64,000 bases of DNA, taken from assembly GCF_017355935.1 (NCBI RefSeq), contig NZ_JAFIQT010000002.1:310001-374000 (forward strand), written 5' to 3'. The translations under genes were made by a program, and so were the position numbers. The DNA comes from Telluribacter humicola. GTDB lineage: Bacteria > Bacteroidota > Bacteroidia > Cytophagales > Spirosomataceae. Each line of letters starts with the position of its first letter. The stretch's first letter is position 1. The notes beneath the pieces were generated by a model, which had not been told where the DNA came from, did no database searches, and was given only the letters and a program-made list of their open reading frames with translations. Shown in pieces: positions 54,775 to 63,838 of the stretch.

Positions 54775-55260
54775 ATGGCAGCAATTACCTTAACCATCAA
54801 CGGCAAGTCGCACGAAATGGACGTTGATCCACGGATGCCGCTTCTATGGGCCATCCGCGATGTAGCGGGCCTGAAGGGGACCAAGTTTGGGTGTGGTATC
54901 TCCCAGTGTGGTGCCTGTACGGTCCATATCGACGGCAAACCGTCACGTTCGTGCTCCTACCCGGTGCAAGCCGCCGCCGGTAAGAAGATCACTACCATTG
55001 AGGGTATTGGCAGTGAGGATAATCTGCACGCGGTGCAGAAGGCCTGGATCGAAGAGCAGGTACCCCAGTGTGGGTACTGCCAGTCCGGCCAGATCATGAG
55101 TGCGGTAGCTCTGCTGGAAAGCAAGCCCAAGCCCACTGACGAAGACATTGATAATGCTATGAGCGGTAACATATGCCGTTGTGGTACCTATCAGCGCGTA
55201 CGTAAAGCAATCCATTCAGCAGCAGCAAACAAGAAAGGCAATGGCATCACAGGTAAATAA
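54775..55260 (+). CDS. (2Fe-2S) subunit of molybdenum hydroxylase (IorA type)
   Basis: A 161-residue electron-transfer subunit with two [2Fe-2S] clusters. The plant-type cluster is held by Cys40, Cys45, Cys48 and Cys60, and the second cluster by Cys99, Cys102, Cys134 and Cys136 in the four-helix domain. The sequence is of isoquinoline 1-oxidoreductase alpha-type, which pairs with a beta-type catalytic subunit and lacks a FAD subunit. It precedes the large subunit and overlaps its start by twenty bases (ATG 55241 before the TAA at 55258). It would pass electrons to a periplasmic or membrane acceptor. Confidence 0.93.
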   Translation: MAAITLTINGKSHEMDVDPRMPLLWAIRDVAGLKGTKFGCGISQCGACTVHIDGKPSRSCSYPVQAAAGKKITTIEGIGSEDNLHAVQKAWIEEQVPQCGYCQSGQIMSAVALLESKPKPTDEDIDNAMSGNICRCGTYQRVRKAIHSAAANKKGNGITGK

Positions 55261-57442
55261 GAGAGCAGAAAACGCAACGCGCCGCGATTTTATGAAGATC
55301 GCCGGGCTGTCAGGAGTAGGCCTTATGCTGGGCTTTACTACGAAGGCCAACGGAGCCGTAGCCTCAGTAGTCAACATCAGTGAGCAGGCACCAGCTGCCG
55401 TACTGTCATTCGAGCTTCTCCCTTTTGTGGTTATCGATAACGCCGGAGGTATCACCCTCATCAACCACCGCCCTGATATGGGACAGGCTACCTGGCAGGC
55501 GGTACCGATGATGATCGCCGAAGAGCTGGAAGTAAGCCTGGATCAGATCAAAATACAGCAGTCCGACGGATTACGTAAGTATGGTGGTCAGTTATCGGGT
55601 GGTAGTAGTACCGTCCGTACCGGCTGGGGGCGTCTGCGTCAGGCCGGAGCCGCGGCTCGTGAGATGTTCGTACAGGCCGCTGCCACGCGCTGGAATGCTA
55701 ATAAGGCCGACTGCTACGCCAAGGAAGGCAAAATATACCACAAACCTACCGGCAAGAGCTTAACGTACGGAGAGCTGGTGGAGGATGCTTCCAAACTGGT
55801 AGTACCGAAGGACATCCCTCTGAAAGCCAAGAAAGACTTCAAAGTACTGGGTAAGTCGCTGCCTCGTCCCGAAGTACCTTCCAAGGTAACGGGCCAGGCT
55901 CAGTTCGGGATGGATGTGGAGGTACCCGGTATGCTGTTTGCTTCGATCGAGCGCTGCCCGGCCATCCACGGCAAGGTAGTTTCGATTGATGATACCAACG
56001 CCAAAAAAGTAGCCGGTGTAAAGATGGTAGTAAAGGCTGAACGCCCGCTGCCCTACAAAACGCTGGAAAGTGTAGCCGTACTGGCCGACAACTATTGGGC
56101 GGCCCTGCAGGGACGCAAAGCGCTGAAGATACAATGGGATAATGGCAACTATCCTGCCGAGATGACTACCGACAAGTACTTTGCTCAGCTACGCGAAGCA
56201 GCTAAGAAGGAGGCCCCATCGTACAGCAACATAGGCAATGTTAGTGAGGCCATCGGTAAGGCCGCCAAGAAGCTGGAAGCTCAGTACGAGACTCCCTTCC
56301 TGGCCCACGCGCCGATGGAGCCGGAAGTAGCCGTCGCCCACGTAAAGGAGGACGGTACTTGCGAAATATGGGCTCCGGTACAGGGACCCGACGGAGCCAT
56401 CGAGCAGGTGTCGCAGTACTTGGGTATTGCTCCCGAGAAGATGAAGGTGAATGTACCTTTCCTCGGTGGAGCTTTTGGTCGTAAAGCTTATCTGGATTTT
56501 GTGCTGGAAGCCGTTAACCTATCCAAGCAGGCCAAGGCTCCCGTAAAGGTAGTCTGGACGCGGGAGGATGATATCCAGCAGGGACCCTACCGCCCGGGTA
56601 TGCTCAGCGCTATGCGTGGTGGGGTAGATGCTAATGGTAATATCGTTGCTTTTGAGCATACGCTCATTGGTGAGTCTATATCCGGTCAGGTATTCAAGAG
56701 TTTTCCCGAAGGTAAGCCCGATCCCTGGGCGGGTGAAGGCATCAGCCACGAGGAGAGTCCTTATGCTTTCCCCAACGCCAAAGTAGGCTTTACCCGCGTT
56801 ACCACCGATATCCCTATCGTATGGTGGCGCTCGGTGTACGCGTCCAACAGTGGTTTCGGTCACGAGTCGTTTGTAGATGAACTGGCTCACGCCGCCGGGA
56901 AAGATCCGCTGGCGGTACGCATGGAACTTATGAAGGACCAGCCTCGCTTCCTGAATGTACTCAAGACGCTGGGGGAGAAGTCCAACTGGAACCAGAAGCT
57001 ACCCGCCGGTATGGGTAAAGGTATAGCCATTACCAAATCATTTGGCAGTATCTGTGGCCATGTGGTCTATGTGAAGAAGGAAGGTACCGGCGTAAAGATT
57101 GACCGTGTAGTGTCGGTGATTGACTGCGGTATGTACGTCAATCCGGATAATATCCGCGCTCAGACCGAAGGTAACATCGTAATGGGAATTTCGGCGGCTA
57201 CCAAGCCCGGTATCACCTTTGCTGATGGTAAGGTACAACAGTCCAACTTCCACCAGTACCGCGTACTGCGGATGAATGAGATGCCTAAGGTGGAGATCCA
57301 TATCATCGAAAACGAAGAAGCGCCCGGTGGAGTAGGAGAGCCCGGACTACCGCCCGTGGCCGCCGCCCTTTGTAACGCTATATTCTCGGCTACCGGTCAG
57401 CGCATCCGTAAGTTGCCCTTTGATCTTTCAAAGCTTAGTTAG
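55241..57442 (+). CDS. Molybdopterin-binding large subunit of molybdenum hydroxylase (IorB type)
   Basis: A 733-residue catalytic subunit of the xanthine-oxidase superfamily, of the isoquinoline 1-oxidoreductase beta / aldehyde dehydrogenase type. The N-terminus carries a twin-arginine Tat signal, [19 protein letters not shown], so the complex is exported. The molybdopterin-contacting segments appear as [30 protein letters not shown] and [14 protein letters not shown]; the conserved Glu in VGEPGLPP is the family catalytic residue. It needs molybdopterin cytosine dinucleotide, for which the MocA-like gene at 1433 is a candidate. The substrate (N-heterocycle or aldehyde) is not known. A terminator follows. 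Confidence 0.92.
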   Translation: MASQVNKRAENATRRDFMKIAGLSGVGLMLGFTTKANGAVASVVNISEQAPAAVLSFELLPFVVIDNAGGITLINHRPDMGQATWQAVPMMIAEELEVSLDQIKIQQSDGLRKYGGQLSGGSSTVRTGWGRLRQAGAAAREMFVQAAATRWNANKADCYAKEGKIYHKPTGKSLTYGELVEDASKLVVPKDIPLKAKKDFKVLGKSLPRPEVPSKVTGQAQFGMDVEVPGMLFASIERCPAIHGKVVSIDDTNAKKVAGVKMVVKAERPLPYKTLESVAVLADNYWAALQGRKALKIQWDNGNYPAEMTTDKYFAQLREAAKKEAPSYSNIGNVSEAIGKAAKKLEAQYETPFLAHAPMEPEVAVAHVKEDGTCEIWAPVQGPDGAIEQVSQYLGIAPEKMKVNVPFLGGAFGRKAYLDFVLEAVNLSKQAKAPVKVVWTREDDIQQGPYRPGMLSAMRGGVDANGNIVAFEHTLIGESISGQVFKSFPEGKPDPWAGEGISHEESPYAFPNAKVGFTRVTTDIPIVWWRSVYASNSGFGHESFVDELAHAAGKDPLAVRMELMKDQPRFLNVLKTLGEKSNWNQKLPAGMGKGIAITKSFGSICGHVVYVKKEGTGVKIDRVVSVIDCGMYVNPDNIRAQTEGNIVMGISAATKPGITFADGKVQQSNFHQYRVLRMNEMPKVEIHIIENEEAPGGVGEPGLPPVAAALCNAIFSATGQRIRKLPFDLSKLS

Positions 57443-57502
57443 GTGTTAGCTAATAGCTATTAGCCGTTAGCATCTAAAAATTAGAATAGAGTAAAGTATA
57501 TA

Positions 57503-57547
57503 AAAAGAGAGCGGCCAATCCTACTGTGGGATTGGCCGCTCTCTTTT
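57503..57547. terminator. Terminator after the molybdenum hydroxylase operon
   Basis: A perfect nineteen-base-pair inverted repeat (57503-57521 with 57529-57547) with seven-base loop. It is convergent with the M23 peptidase gene and could serve both. Confidence 0.9.
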
Positions 57548-57609
57548 GGTAGGGTAGGTACATTAACTCAATGTATTCTAGCTTACACCTAATACCTAAC
57601 AACTAAAAT

Positions 57610-58944
57610 CTATATCTTCTCGTCAGGATCTGATTCTTTGGCAGCCAGCATATCCTGCTTAGAACCATTCACATCCATGGCTTCCATGCGTCCGATGATA
57701 TCTTCTTTAGCGGCCTGGAAGGCCATCCGGTACTTCTTGCCGACTGGTTCAGCCAGTGGGAGCTTTTCTTTCAGGGCATCTACCTGCACACCATTCTTCC
57801 AGAAGCGGTAGCATAGGTGAGGTCCGGTAGAAAGACCTGTACTACCAACGTAGCCAATCGTTTGTCCCATGACCACGCGGGAACCCCGGCGAATACCTTT
57901 TGCAAACTTCGACATATGCAGGTACTGTGTGGTGTAGGTCTTGTTGTGCTTAATCTTAACGTAGTTGCCATTCCCGCTTGAATAACCTGCTTCTACAACT
58001 ACACCATCGCCAACGGTACGGATAGGAGTACCCCGGGGGGCTGCAAAGTCAGTACCTAAGTGCGCTTTGAATATCTTCTGTACTGGATGGAACCGACTTT
58101 TGGTGTAGCGGGAGCTGATACGGCTGTATTCAACCGGTTCTTTCAGAAAAGCCTTTTTGAAGCTTTTGCCGTCCTGGTCGTAGTAGCTGAGGCCGTTGCC
58201 CTGATCAATGCCGATGGCGTACATCTGCTGGCCCTTATGCTCGATAAAAGCACCTTTCAATTCACCCTGCTCGATAGTTTTGCCATTGACCTGTTTTTCT
58301 TCAAAGATCAGTTTGAAGGTATCTCCCGCCTGGATACGGTTCAGGTCCAGACGCCAGCCGTAGATATCCGCCAGCTTATTCACCAGTTGAGCCGAGCCTC
58401 CGGCTTTCAGTACAGACTGGTAGAGAGAGCCCCTGATCTCACCGACCAGTTCGCGCTCTACTACTTCTACTTCGCGCTGGTGTTTGATTACGTTAAGACT
58501 GTCACGCAGATCATAGATGACATAGTGTACATCATCCGGCTCATAGATAAAATATTGAGCCGTACGGGCTGCATCTTGGGCGTGCAGCAGTGTGAAATTA
58601 CGGCGGGGGCGGATGTTTCTTACATTAAATACCTCTTTGGCTTTCTGGGCCAGCTCATGAACCGTAGCCGGGTCAATGTTGTAAGCGGCCAGTATGGTTG
58701 AGATGGTTTCTCCCGATTTTACTTCACCTTCCACGATAGACAAGGAGTCGGTGCGAATACCATACACTACCGGAGCCGGCTTTCGGGGGGGCGGAGCGGC
58801 GGGCTTAGGTACCACCACAACTTCGGGCTCTTCGGATTGAAAAACAGGGCCGCTAAAATCGAATAAAATAGATTGAGCGGCAGTAAAAATGAAGAGGGAT
58901 ACTAAGGCAACTACAAGGGCAAGACCTTTACTACGTCTGATCAT
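57610..58944 (-). CDS. M23 family metallopeptidase
   Basis: A 444-residue cell-wall endopeptidase of the M23 (LytM/lysostaphin) family. A membrane anchor (about residues 9-25) is followed by a Pro-rich linker, a LysM-like or DD-peptidase associated region (about 70-250), and the M23 domain (about 280-400). Zinc ligands include His295 and Asp299 in HLGTD. The third motif is HLC (His376, Cys378) rather than the usual HxH, a change often found in Bacteroidota members. ATG 58944 is preferred to GTG 58947. It probably cleaves peptide cross-links for growth, and no modulator gene lies near it. Confidence 0.9.
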   Translation of the reverse strand: MIRRSKGLALVVALVSLFIFTAAQSILFDFSGPVFQSEEPEVVVVPKPAAPPPRKPAPVVYGIRTDSLSIVEGEVKSGETISTILAAYNIDPATVHELAQKAKEVFNVRNIRPRRNFTLLHAQDAARTAQYFIYEPDDVHYVIYDLRDSLNVIKHQREVEVVERELVGEIRGSLYQSVLKAGGSAQLVNKLADIYGWRLDLNRIQAGDTFKLIFEEKQVNGKTIEQGELKGAFIEHKGQQMYAIGIDQGNGLSYYDQDGKSFKKAFLKEPVEYSRISSRYTKSRFHPVQKIFKAHLGTDFAAPRGTPIRTVGDGVVVEAGYSSGNGNYVKIKHNKTYTTQYLHMSKFAKGIRRGSRVVMGQTIGYVGSTGLSTGPHLCYRFWKNGVQVDALKEKLPLAEPVGKKYRMAFQAAKEDIIGRMEAMDVNGSKQDMLAAKESDPDEKI

Positions 58945-59372
58945 CACAAAAAAATCCTGGGGTTACACTTGGGTTCACTGGCCGCAAAACTACCACTTAA
59001 AGAGTTTACAAAAAATTAAAATTTGCACAATAATCTGATTGTTAATTAGTTGCATTGCATGTAACTTTGATATATTAAAGATAAAATTGTAGAATAGTAA
59101 CTATAACGTTTACATTTTCAGGTACTTTACTGTCAGAAGGTATAGAAAAGAGTCAGTATTACTCAAATCAGGAGAAAGCGTTTGAGTAAGCTTTTAGACG
59201 GAAAGGGAGGAGAGTACTATGTCTTATTTAAAGTTAAATTGTAGGTAATTTTCTAAGAGGGTAACCAGGAATAAAGCCGTCCTTTTACTTAAAATATTTT
59301 CAAGAGCAGCCCCTGTGAAGCAGACGTAGCTCCTTGTATGTATTCTGTCCTACCCAATGTATATAGACTCCA
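58945..59372. other. Intergenic region upstream of the M23 peptidase and alditol-oxidase-like genes
   Basis: A 428-base AT-rich stretch between divergent genes. On the minus strand TAGTTTTG (58985-58992) fits TAnnTTTG and could be the -7 box for the peptidase. Otherwise I see no hairpin, repeat or small gene. Confidence 0.4.
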
Positions 59373-60719
59373 ATGGAAAGAAGACCCTTTATAAAGCTAT
59401 CGTCGACGGTTACTGCCGGAAGTACCCTGGTGCCGGTTACTGACTGGTTTTCGGCTGACCCCCTGAAGAATTGGGCCGGAAACATAACGTACAGCACCTC
59501 TAATGTATCTTATCCTGGCTCGACTGAAGAAGTAAAGGAACTGGTCAGGAAACTTCCTAAGCTGAAAGGGCTGGGTACCCGCCATTGTTTTAACCGGATT
59601 GCCGATAGCCGGGAGCATCTGCTTTCGACCCGGGAGCTGAATAAAGTGGTTGAGCTGGACGCAAAAGCCGGTACTGTTACGGTAGAGGGAGGCATTAAGT
59701 ACGGCGAACTGGCTCCTTACCTGCACGAAAAAGGCTATGCGCTGCCCAACCTGGCTTCGCTACCCCATATATCAGTGGCGGGCTCCGTTACCACCGGTAC
59801 CCACGGCTCCGGCGTAGCCAACGGTAACCTGGCTACATCGGTAGTTGCGCTGGAACTGGTGGATGCCGAAGGCCAAGTCCATCAACTGTCAAAAGAGAAA
59901 GATCCGGATCAATTTGATGGTGCAGTAGTTGGACTGGGTGCCTTGGGAATCATCACCAAAGTGACGCTGGCGCTGCAGCCTACTTTTCAGATGCGGCAGT
60001 ATGTGTATGAGCAGTTGCCGATGGATCAGCTCAAAGACAACTTTGAAGCGATAGTCTCCGCCGGATATAGTGTCAGCCTCTTTACCGATTGGCGCACTGA
60101 TAAGGTGAACGAAGTCTGGATCAAGTGCAGGGAGGAGGAAGGAGAACGTTACGCAACAAAAACGGACTTTTATGGAGCTAAAGCCGCAACCCGGCACCTG
60201 CACCCGATTGCCGAACTATCCGCCGAAAACTGCACCGAACAGATGGGCGTTCCTGGTCCTTGGTACGAGCGGTTGCCGCACTTCAAAATGGGCTTTACGC
60301 CCAGCAGCGGGGTAGAGTTACAGTCGGAGTACTTTGTGCCGCGCCAGCAGGCGATGGAGGCGATCCAGGCGGTAGCCCGACTGGGCAAACAAGTCAGCCC
60401 TCACCTCCTGATTTCGGAAATACGGACCATTGCGGCCGATACACTCTGGATGAGCCCCTGCTACGGGCGGCCCAGCGTTGCCATCCATTTTACCTGGAAA
60501 CAGGACTGGCCGGCAGTGAGTAAACTTCTGCCAATTATTGAAAAGGAGCTGGCACCTTTCGGAGCCCGGCCCCATTGGGGTAAGCTGTTTACAATGGCTC
60601 CTGACGTACTAGCGGCTCGCTATAAGCGATTGCGGGAATTCAAAAAGCTGGTGAGTCAGTACGACCACCAAGGGAAGTTCAGGAATGAGTTTCTGAATAC
60701 CACTCTTGCTTTACAATAA
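59373..60719 (+). CDS. FAD-binding alditol/L-gulonolactone-type oxidase
   Basis: A 448-residue flavoprotein of the VAO superfamily, close to xylitol/alditol oxidases and sugar-1,4-lactone oxidases. The N-terminus MERRPFIKLSSTVTAGST matches the twin-arginine export pattern RRxFxK. The FAD-binding domain shows VEGGIKYGELAPYLHEKGYALPNLASLPHISVAGSVTTGTHGSG, here named in part, with the conserved GTHGSG loop near residue 145. The C-terminal D-arabinono-1,4-lactone oxidase domain includes RPHWGKL and the last motif DHQGKFRNEFL. It would oxidise polyols or aldonolactones outside the cytoplasm and pass electrons to oxygen. It is a single gene. Confidence 0.88.
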   Translation: MERRPFIKLSSTVTAGSTLVPVTDWFSADPLKNWAGNITYSTSNVSYPGSTEEVKELVRKLPKLKGLGTRHCFNRIADSREHLLSTRELNKVVELDAKAGTVTVEGGIKYGELAPYLHEKGYALPNLASLPHISVAGSVTTGTHGSGVANGNLATSVVALELVDAEGQVHQLSKEKDPDQFDGAVVGLGALGIITKVTLALQPTFQMRQYVYEQLPMDQLKDNFEAIVSAGYSVSLFTDWRTDKVNEVWIKCREEEGERYATKTDFYGAKAATRHLHPIAELSAENCTEQMGVPGPWYERLPHFKMGFTPSSGVELQSEYFVPRQQAMEAIQAVARLGKQVSPHLLISEIRTIAADTLWMSPCYGRPSVAIHFTWKQDWPAVSKLLPIIEKELAPFGARPHWGKLFTMAPDVLAARYKRLREFKKLVSQYDHQGKFRNEFLNTTLALQ

Positions 60720-60950
60720 CTACACTACAGACTGTATGCAGTAGCTAGAACTGATGTGCAGGAGTACCTTTAATAAGTATAACTTCAGGTAGCACCCAAT
60801 ATAGAATAAGACAGTATCCTATTAATTAAAATTCAACTTTGTTAGTAGTACGTTGATTTGTGACATTTGACGTACTTTTAAATATTATTTGGTAGCTACA
60901 CACTACTCTGAAACGCTCTTATTGAATGGAAGTATTCTAAAACACTTGCA

Positions 60951-61385
60951 CTAGAACTCATGTACTGGTGCAGGTTTTGCCTTTTCTATATCTTCTAAGT
61001 AGTCCAGCATTTTCTGAAAATCTGTATTTGTGGAAATCGTATCCGCAAACTCATGTAATTCGTCTGGAGTCATAGCCACGCCTATTATATTACCGCTACT
61101 CATTTCTTCTCCAAAATACAGTGCGTTATATTCTTGATAATACATATAGAACATACATAGACCACTGGTGTGCGCAACAACATCGTAATGTTTTCTTTGA
61201 AACCAACTGTCTTCTACCATGCCACTAAGCGCTTTCAAACTTTGTGCAGAGGCTTTGTCACAATCCTTTACTGGCACATATTGAATGTGGCTTGTTTCAA
61301 ATTTGTACCATAAAAAGGCAAGTGTGAAGAAAAGCAAAAAGCCGAGCGTAACTCGTTTTAATAACTTCCGATTCAAGCTTATCAT
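60951..61385 (-). CDS. Hypothetical membrane-anchored protein
   Basis: A 144-residue protein with an N-terminal transmembrane helix (VTLGFLLFFTLAFLWYKF, about residues 11-28). The rest lies outside the cytoplasm, with Cys38 and Cys76 perhaps paired, and many Tyr. It ends in an acidic helix. I do not recognise the family. Its ATG overlaps the TGA stop of a small open frame (61382-61510), which indicates coupled translation with the lipoprotein locus upstream. Confidence 0.6.
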   Translation of the reverse strand: MISLNRKLLKRVTLGFLLFFTLAFLWYKFETSHIQYVPVKDCDKASAQSLKALSGMVEDSWFQRKHYDVVAHTSGLCMFYMYYQEYNALYFGEEMSSGNIIGVAMTPDELHEFADTISTNTDFQKMLDYLEDIEKAKPAPVHEF

Positions 61386-61510
61386 TTAGTGATTTCTATG
61401 AGTCTACGAAAGATGCCATTCCCCCAATAGGTAGTGTAAGAAGATAGTTCCTGATCATACTTCAACTGATCGTTGAACCACACCTTGCTGCTCCGAACTG
61501 ACTGAGGCAT
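61382..61510 (-). pseudogene. Short frame continuing the upstream lipoprotein after two stop codons
   Basis: After the TAG stop of the lipoprotein gene (61520), the same reading frame passes a second stop (TAA 61514-61516) and then runs open from ATG 61510 for 42 codons, with the text KVWFNDQLKYDQELSSYT and ending in RRLIEITK. This reads like the final beta-hairpin of the same kind of lipoprotein. It is either a decayed tail of the upstream gene or a small separate gene. Its TGA overlaps the ATG of the next gene. Confidence 0.45.
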
Positions 61511-61519
61511 TCGTTAAAT

Positions 61520-61915
61520 CTAGCTGCGAATAGTATCCTCGTCACCCTTTCGCCACTGAATGTAGGTAGTCGTTACTTCCTGGTTCAGCGTTCCATCATG
61601 AAGAAAAATACGAATGAAGTATTCATCAATGGATTCGTTACGCATTACTGCAAAATGGCGCGGGGAAGAAAGGTTAGGGTAATACTGCTCTACCTTCTGT
61701 CCATCAACGAGGTAGTACAGCCGGATATCATCAGGATTATAATGATTTGGCGTGGAGGGATCTAATAAATTCAGGCCTAGTGTATCTTTAACAATGAGGT
61801 GGATCTGCGCGTCTAGATCGATACCAGATATTACTGGCTCTTTGCAAGATGTGAATAGGAGTATGGAAAGGGCGACAAAGAAAAAGGGATATCTCAATAG
61901 CTTAGATGGCTTCAA
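61520..61915 (-). CDS. Small lipoprotein of unknown function, possibly shortened
   Basis: A 131-residue lipoprotein: signal sequence with lipobox LFTSC (Cys24). The mature part has a beta-rich pattern (IHLIVKDTLGLNLLDP, IRLYYLVDGQKVEQYY, YFIRIFLHDG and TTYIQWRKGDEDTI), resembling small Cytophagales lipoproteins with an edge-to-edge beta-sandwich. It starts at TTG 61915, because a stop precedes it in frame. The stop at 61520 comes just before what looks like the missing last strands (61382-61510), so the protein may be truncated. Confidence 0.68.
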   Translation of the reverse strand: MKPSKLLRYPFFFVALSILLFTSCKEPVISGIDLDAQIHLIVKDTLGLNLLDPSTPNHYNPDDIRLYYLVDGQKVEQYYPNLSSPRHFAVMRNESIDEYFIRIFLHDGTLNQEVTTTYIQWRKGDEDTIRS

Positions 61916-62176
61916 TTATAGTTTTATAAATTCCTGTTACAATTTCGCCAAGTACTTCAATTAAAAAGTCACTTCCCAAACCATCCATAAGATTTAACGA
62001 TACATTAAAATTGCTGTTTGCTATTGATTAGTGCATTGGGTTGTCAATTCTGTTTTTAACTCCAAGATGTTTTGGATAAAATAGTGTCAGTCCAAGCGGC
62101 GGTCCTGTCCGCTCAGCCTGCCAGTAGCTACAAGCTAACTCATTTGGTACTAATTGAATTATCCATAATAATGCAC

Positions 62177-63760
62177 CTACTCATTCACGACCAGCGTAGT
62201 AATCGAGCGCGGAGGCAGGCTAATGGCCTGATTTAGTTTTCCGCCCGGAAAGGGCTTCATGTTTTCGTCGGGATCAGCTGTGGTAACGTAGCGGGTATAG
62301 GTAGTACCTTTCTTACTATTCTTTACATCCAGTTGCAGGCTTCGGGCCTGCGGTTCATAATTAATAGCTACCACTACCAGTTTACCTTTTTCTCCCGCAA
62401 AAGCCGATACCATCACCTGCTGTGCTGCTTCTACGGCGGTTAGGTTATCGTTCCGCTGGGTCAGTACCCGGTGCATGCCCGGCCTTACAAACAGGCTATA
62501 ATGCCCGAGGGCCCAGAGGTTTTTTGTCTGGGAGAAGGTACCGTCCGTATGGTCACTATTCGGTTGCAGGGCTATGAGGTAGTACCGGGTATCAAATTCA
62601 GCCCGTCCAGGTTCAAAGGCGTTCCAGAACTGCCAGGCCCCGGCGTTGGCTACGGTTAGGTCCTGGTGGATGATCTTGGCCAGAAACAGACCGCAGTCCA
62701 TGGCGGAGCGTCGGGCCTTGGTACCTTCCCGGAAGCCGTCGGCCAGCATGGAGTACTCCGATTGCCAGAATCTGACCCCATACTTCGACGCCGTATCAGC
62801 TACCTGTTGTCGGATGGCTACTATGGCGCTGTCGCCGTTATCAGTAAAGTAGCTGTGGCCCACCACTAGCTTACGTAGATGGTTCAGACTGCTTAGATTC
62901 AACGGGCTGTTTTTGCCGTAAAAATGCTGGATTTGTCGCGAAGTACCTGAGGTACCCCCGTACAGGAAATTGAGCTGGGCGGCTTCGGGGGCAATGATCT
63001 GAGCAGACAGTTTTTTTCGTTCCAGCGACTGATCCAGCGCCTTTACTACTCGCGCTATTTCTTCATTTCGCCAGGGGCTGCCTTCCTGCTTGGCTTCCCC
63101 GATTTTGCCGGTCCAGTCCCACTGGGGCTCATTGACCGGGCTGATGTACTGAAACTTTAACCCTTCTGCTTCGTAATGATGAAGTACCTCCGTCAGAAAA
63201 TTGGCGAAGGCATCGTACTTGTCATCTTTCAGGTTGGAGCGGTAGTCTTTTTCCGTTTTAAAACCCAGACCGTTCTTGGTGTACTGTACCGGTGGCGTGT
63301 TTGAGAAGGCAATGAGATTTTCCACGCCATAGTGCTTCGCTTTTTTAAGAAACCAGGTATAGCCTACTTGTTTGTTCCAGTCGTAGGTGCCATCCTCATT
63401 CAGAAAGCCCTCCACCCGACGGTTCACGTCCCTGATGCCGCTGCTGTCGCCCTGCTCGGCTGTCCCCCCGCCGATGTTGAAGCGCCAGGCCGATAGCCCA
63501 ATACCCCTGGGGTTGCCCTTTGTGTCACGTTCCCGGCTGAAAAGCAATTCGGCAATTCGTTCTCGCTTCTCGGCCGGCCAGTGTTTGCCGATGCCTTCGG
63601 CGTACCAGCAGCCCGCGGCTCCGAAATTATCAATCAGCTGAGCCCGTTTCTTTGGGTCAATAGTAATAACCAGTGGTTTCTGACTTGCTTTTTGTGCCTG
63701 GCTTACTTGTGTAGAAAGAGCAGTAAAGACTACTAAAGATAGGATAAAGTACTTTTTCAT
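62177..63760 (-). CDS. Glycoside hydrolase family 30, endo-beta-1,6-galactanase-like
   Basis: A 527-residue exported glycosidase. The signal peptide ends after SQAQ (about 22). The catalytic (beta/alpha)8 domain covers about residues 30-440; the acid/base is Glu211 in SPVNEPQWDW and the nucleophile Glu335 in WQSEYSM. A beta-sandwich follows with VVAINYEPQARSLQLDVK. The DNFGAAGCWYAE and SAWRFNIGGGTAEQGDSS motifs belong to the endo-1,6-galactanase-type branch of GH30, so plant arabinogalactan is a possible substrate. It is divergent from no gene and lies downstream of an AraC regulator on the same strand. Confidence 0.9.
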   Translation of the reverse strand: MKKYFILSLVVFTALSTQVSQAQKASQKPLVITIDPKKRAQLIDNFGAAGCWYAEGIGKHWPAEKRERIAELLFSRERDTKGNPRGIGLSAWRFNIGGGTAEQGDSSGIRDVNRRVEGFLNEDGTYDWNKQVGYTWFLKKAKHYGVENLIAFSNTPPVQYTKNGLGFKTEKDYRSNLKDDKYDAFANFLTEVLHHYEAEGLKFQYISPVNEPQWDWTGKIGEAKQEGSPWRNEEIARVVKALDQSLERKKLSAQIIAPEAAQLNFLYGGTSGTSRQIQHFYGKNSPLNLSSLNHLRKLVVGHSYFTDNGDSAIVAIRQQVADTASKYGVRFWQSEYSMLADGFREGTKARRSAMDCGLFLAKIIHQDLTVANAGAWQFWNAFEPGRAEFDTRYYLIALQPNSDHTDGTFSQTKNLWALGHYSLFVRPGMHRVLTQRNDNLTAVEAAQQVMVSAFAGEKGKLVVVAINYEPQARSLQLDVKNSKKGTTYTRYVTTADPDENMKPFPGGKLNQAISLPPRSITTLVVNE

Positions 63761-63838
63761 GAATTTGGTAAATGGGGAGTAGACGGACCGGCTTTGGTCA
63801 GGTAGTCGGCTTCAGGAAGAGGCAATAATCCACCACGA

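Noticed and set aside
57442-57475. Repeated TTAG/CTAA motifs after the IorB stop
   Set aside because: Short, irregular and AT-rich; likely chance sequence before the terminator.
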